Assembly (NCBI GenBank): GCA_026995985.1
Contig: JALWNF010000034.1
Coordinates: forward strand, 1 to 7,429
Direction of reading: 5' to 3'
DNA length: 7,429 nt
DNA from: Campylobacteraceae bacterium
GTDB taxonomy: Bacteria; Campylobacterota; Campylobacteria; Campylobacterales; Sulfurovaceae
Part shown: positions 6,224-7,429 of the stretch, piece by piece
How the letters are laid out: each line of letters opens with the position of its first letter
How positions within the stretch are numbered: position 1 is the stretch's first letter
Notes under the pieces: generated by a model
What the model saw: the letters and a program-made list of their open reading frames with translations, nothing else
Database searches by the model: none
What the model was told of the DNA's origin: nothing
Program-made: the position numbers and the translations under genes

Positions 6224-6245
6224 GGTGTTTTATCCTAAAAACACC
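6215..6245 (-). terminator. Intrinsic terminator of rpoD
   Basis: On the minus strand an 8-bp perfect stem (GGTGTTTT at 6224-6231 with AAAACACC at 6238-6245, 6-nt loop) is followed after three bases by six T (6220..6215). This is a reasonable rho-independent terminator 12 nt beyond the rpoD stop. Its U-tract is the codons for the last residues of dnaJ on the other strand. In the dnaJ direction the same stem exists but no T-run follows, so it would act weakly or only protect the 3' end. Confidence 0.75.
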
Positions 6246-6257
6246 ACAAAATACAAT

Positions 6258-7429
6258 TTACCCCTCAATATAGTTCTTAAGCTTACGCCCAACTCTTGGG
6301 TGCTTTAGCTTCTTAATAGCAGATGACTCAATCTGTCGTACACGCTCACGTGTTACTCTTAGCTCTTTACCAATCTCTTCAAGTGTTCGGTCACTCTCAT
6401 CTTCAAGAAGACCAAAACGCATTCGTATAACAGCCTTTTCACGCTCATTTAGTTGGTCAAGAACTTCATCAATTTGGTTATTTAGGTCATCATTAAGAAC
6501 TGCATCAGAAGGGCTTAATGTTGTTTTGTCTTCAATAAAGTCACCAAATCGTCCATCGTCCTCATCACCTACAGGGGTCTCAAGACTAACAGGCTCTTTT
6601 GTAATCTTAATAACATTTTTAACCTTATCAACAGAGAGTCCCACCTCTTTAGCAATAGTCTCTAAATCTGGTTCTCTACCCTCCTCTTGAAGACCTTTAC
6701 GAATAATCTTGTTGATTCGGTTAATAGTCTCTATCATATGAATAGGAATACGAATAGTACGTGCTTGGTCAGCAATAGCTCGTGAGATAGCCTGTCTAAT
6801 CCACCATGTAGCATAGGTTGAGAACTTATACCCCTTTTGATACTCAAACTTATCTACAGCTTTCATAAGACCTATGTTCCCCTCTTGAATAAGGTCAAGG
6901 AATGGTAACCCACGGTTAGTATAACGTTTAGCAATAGATACAACTAAACGCAAGTTAGACTTTGCCATTCTAGTCTTAGCCGCCTCTGAACGTGATTTAC
7001 CACGGCGAATTTGCCCCAAAATCTCCGCTAACTTTTCAGGCTCAAGGTCAAAGCTATCTTTACTAGCTTCTCGTGTCTCAAATAGCTTCTTAATCTCTAC
7101 ATAGGTACTTACCATAGTTGTCTCTGGAACAGCATCGGTAATATCATCTTTATCCATCTCAAGAATATTATCTAAAATTTTTGCATGGTTCTCTCTAAGA
7201 GTATCATTAAAGAGTGGAAGTTTATACTCCAATCTCTTTAGCTCTTTCTCAAAACCATCATCACTTCTAAGTGCTGTCTCCATAGCTTTTACAAGCTCAT
7301 TAATAAGCTTAGATGTTGGTCCAAGGTCAATAAGTGCTAACTTTAACTGTTGCTTTTTAAAGGCAACTTTCATCTGCTCATGAAGAATCTTCTCCTCATC
7401 TTCACAGCCACTCTCTAAGAGTGCATCTA
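6258..7429 (-). CDS. rpoD: RNA polymerase primary sigma factor RpoD, sigma-70 (partial; N-terminus beyond window)
   Basis: Primary sigma factor that directs core RNA polymerase to housekeeping promoters. The frame stays open to the right edge (389 codons visible), and the ATG at 7373 has no ribosome site and is internal. Sigma-70 proteins of this group run to about 600-670 residues, so region 1 lies outside. The rightmost 100 codons or so are the variable segment before region 2. Region 1.2/2.1 begins around 7050. The 2.1-2.4 core includes [12 protein letters not shown] (about 6957-6922), [14 protein letters not shown] (about 6897-6856) and [15 protein letters not shown] (about 6828-6784). 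Region 3 follows, then region 4 with [14 protein letters not shown] (about 6446-6405) and the helix-turn-helix [20 protein letters not shown] (about 6384-6325). The C-terminus is NYIEG. The intact WWIRQAI and helix-turn-helix mark a primary rather than alternative sigma. Confidence 0.97.
   Translation of the reverse strand, partial: DALLESGCEDEEKILHEQMKVAFKKQQLKLALIDLGPTSKLINELVKAMETALRSDDGFEKELKRLEYKLPLFNDTLRENHAKILDNILEMDKDDITDAVPETTMVSTYVEIKKLFETREASKDSFDLEPEKLAEILGQIRRGKSRSEAAKTRMAKSNLRLVVSIAKRYTNRGLPFLDLIQEGNIGLMKAVDKFEYQKGYKFSTYATWWIRQAISRAIADQARTIRIPIHMIETINRINKIIRKGLQEEGREPDLETIAKEVGLSVDKVKNVIKITKEPVSLETPVGDEDDGRFGDFIEDKTTLSPSDAVLNDDLNNQIDEVLDQLNEREKAVIRMRFGLLEDESDRTLEEIGKELRVTRERVRQIESSAIKKLKHPRVGRKLKNYIEG

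Noticed and set aside
7371..7373. ATG that would start a 371-residue sigma factor.
   Set aside because: The frame continues upstream without a stop to the window edge, there is no ribosome site before this ATG, and primary sigma factors of this group are much longer. It is an internal methionine.

Overview
This AT-rich chromosomal window (roughly 35-37% GC by eye) looks like core genome from a member of the Campylobacterota (the former Epsilonproteobacteria), probably a free-living Sulfurimonas- or Sulfurovum-like organism. The evidence is the AT-rich codon use, promoters with good -10 boxes but no obvious -35, and above all a short, divergent RecR that resembles the Helicobacter form as I remember it. 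The genus is inference. I see no mobile element, CRISPR array, tRNA or rRNA, and no sign of recent transfer.

Layout from left to right. Positions 1-61 may hold the start of a gene that follows murA on the minus strand and runs off the window. murA (54-1316, minus) makes the first committed enzyme of peptidoglycan synthesis. A 243-bp, very AT-rich divergent spacer (1317-1559) carries candidate promoters for both sides and several short repeats and dyads. To its right is a two-gene plus-strand operon: an unrecognised 114-residue protein (1560-1904), overlapping by 11 nt a full-length UvrD/Rep/PcrA-type helicase (1894-3915). The helicase converges, with only 4 nt between stop codons, on a minus-strand operon that reads from right to left: a Dabb-domain protein (4709-4999), recR (4140-4709, joined by a TAATG stop-start overlap) and a 67-residue two-helix membrane protein (3920-4123). 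The ends of the two operons form one imperfect palindrome. A compact divergent promoter region (5000-5098) separates the Dabb-recR operon from dnaJ (5099-6223, plus). dnaJ converges on rpoD (6258 to the right edge, minus; N-terminus outside the window), whose intrinsic terminator lies between the genes with its U-tract inside the dnaJ 3' end.

The themes are housekeeping: cell wall synthesis (MurA), DNA repair and recombination (helicase, RecR), protein folding (DnaJ) and primary transcription (RpoD). I do not see an evidently new multi-gene system. The points most worth a second look are a clamp-binding-like QLGLF motif inside the helicase, the unknown small protein coupled to that helicase, the shared palindromic ends at 3902-3936, the nearly overlapping divergent promoters between the Dabb gene and dnaJ, and the altered Toprim residues of RecR.
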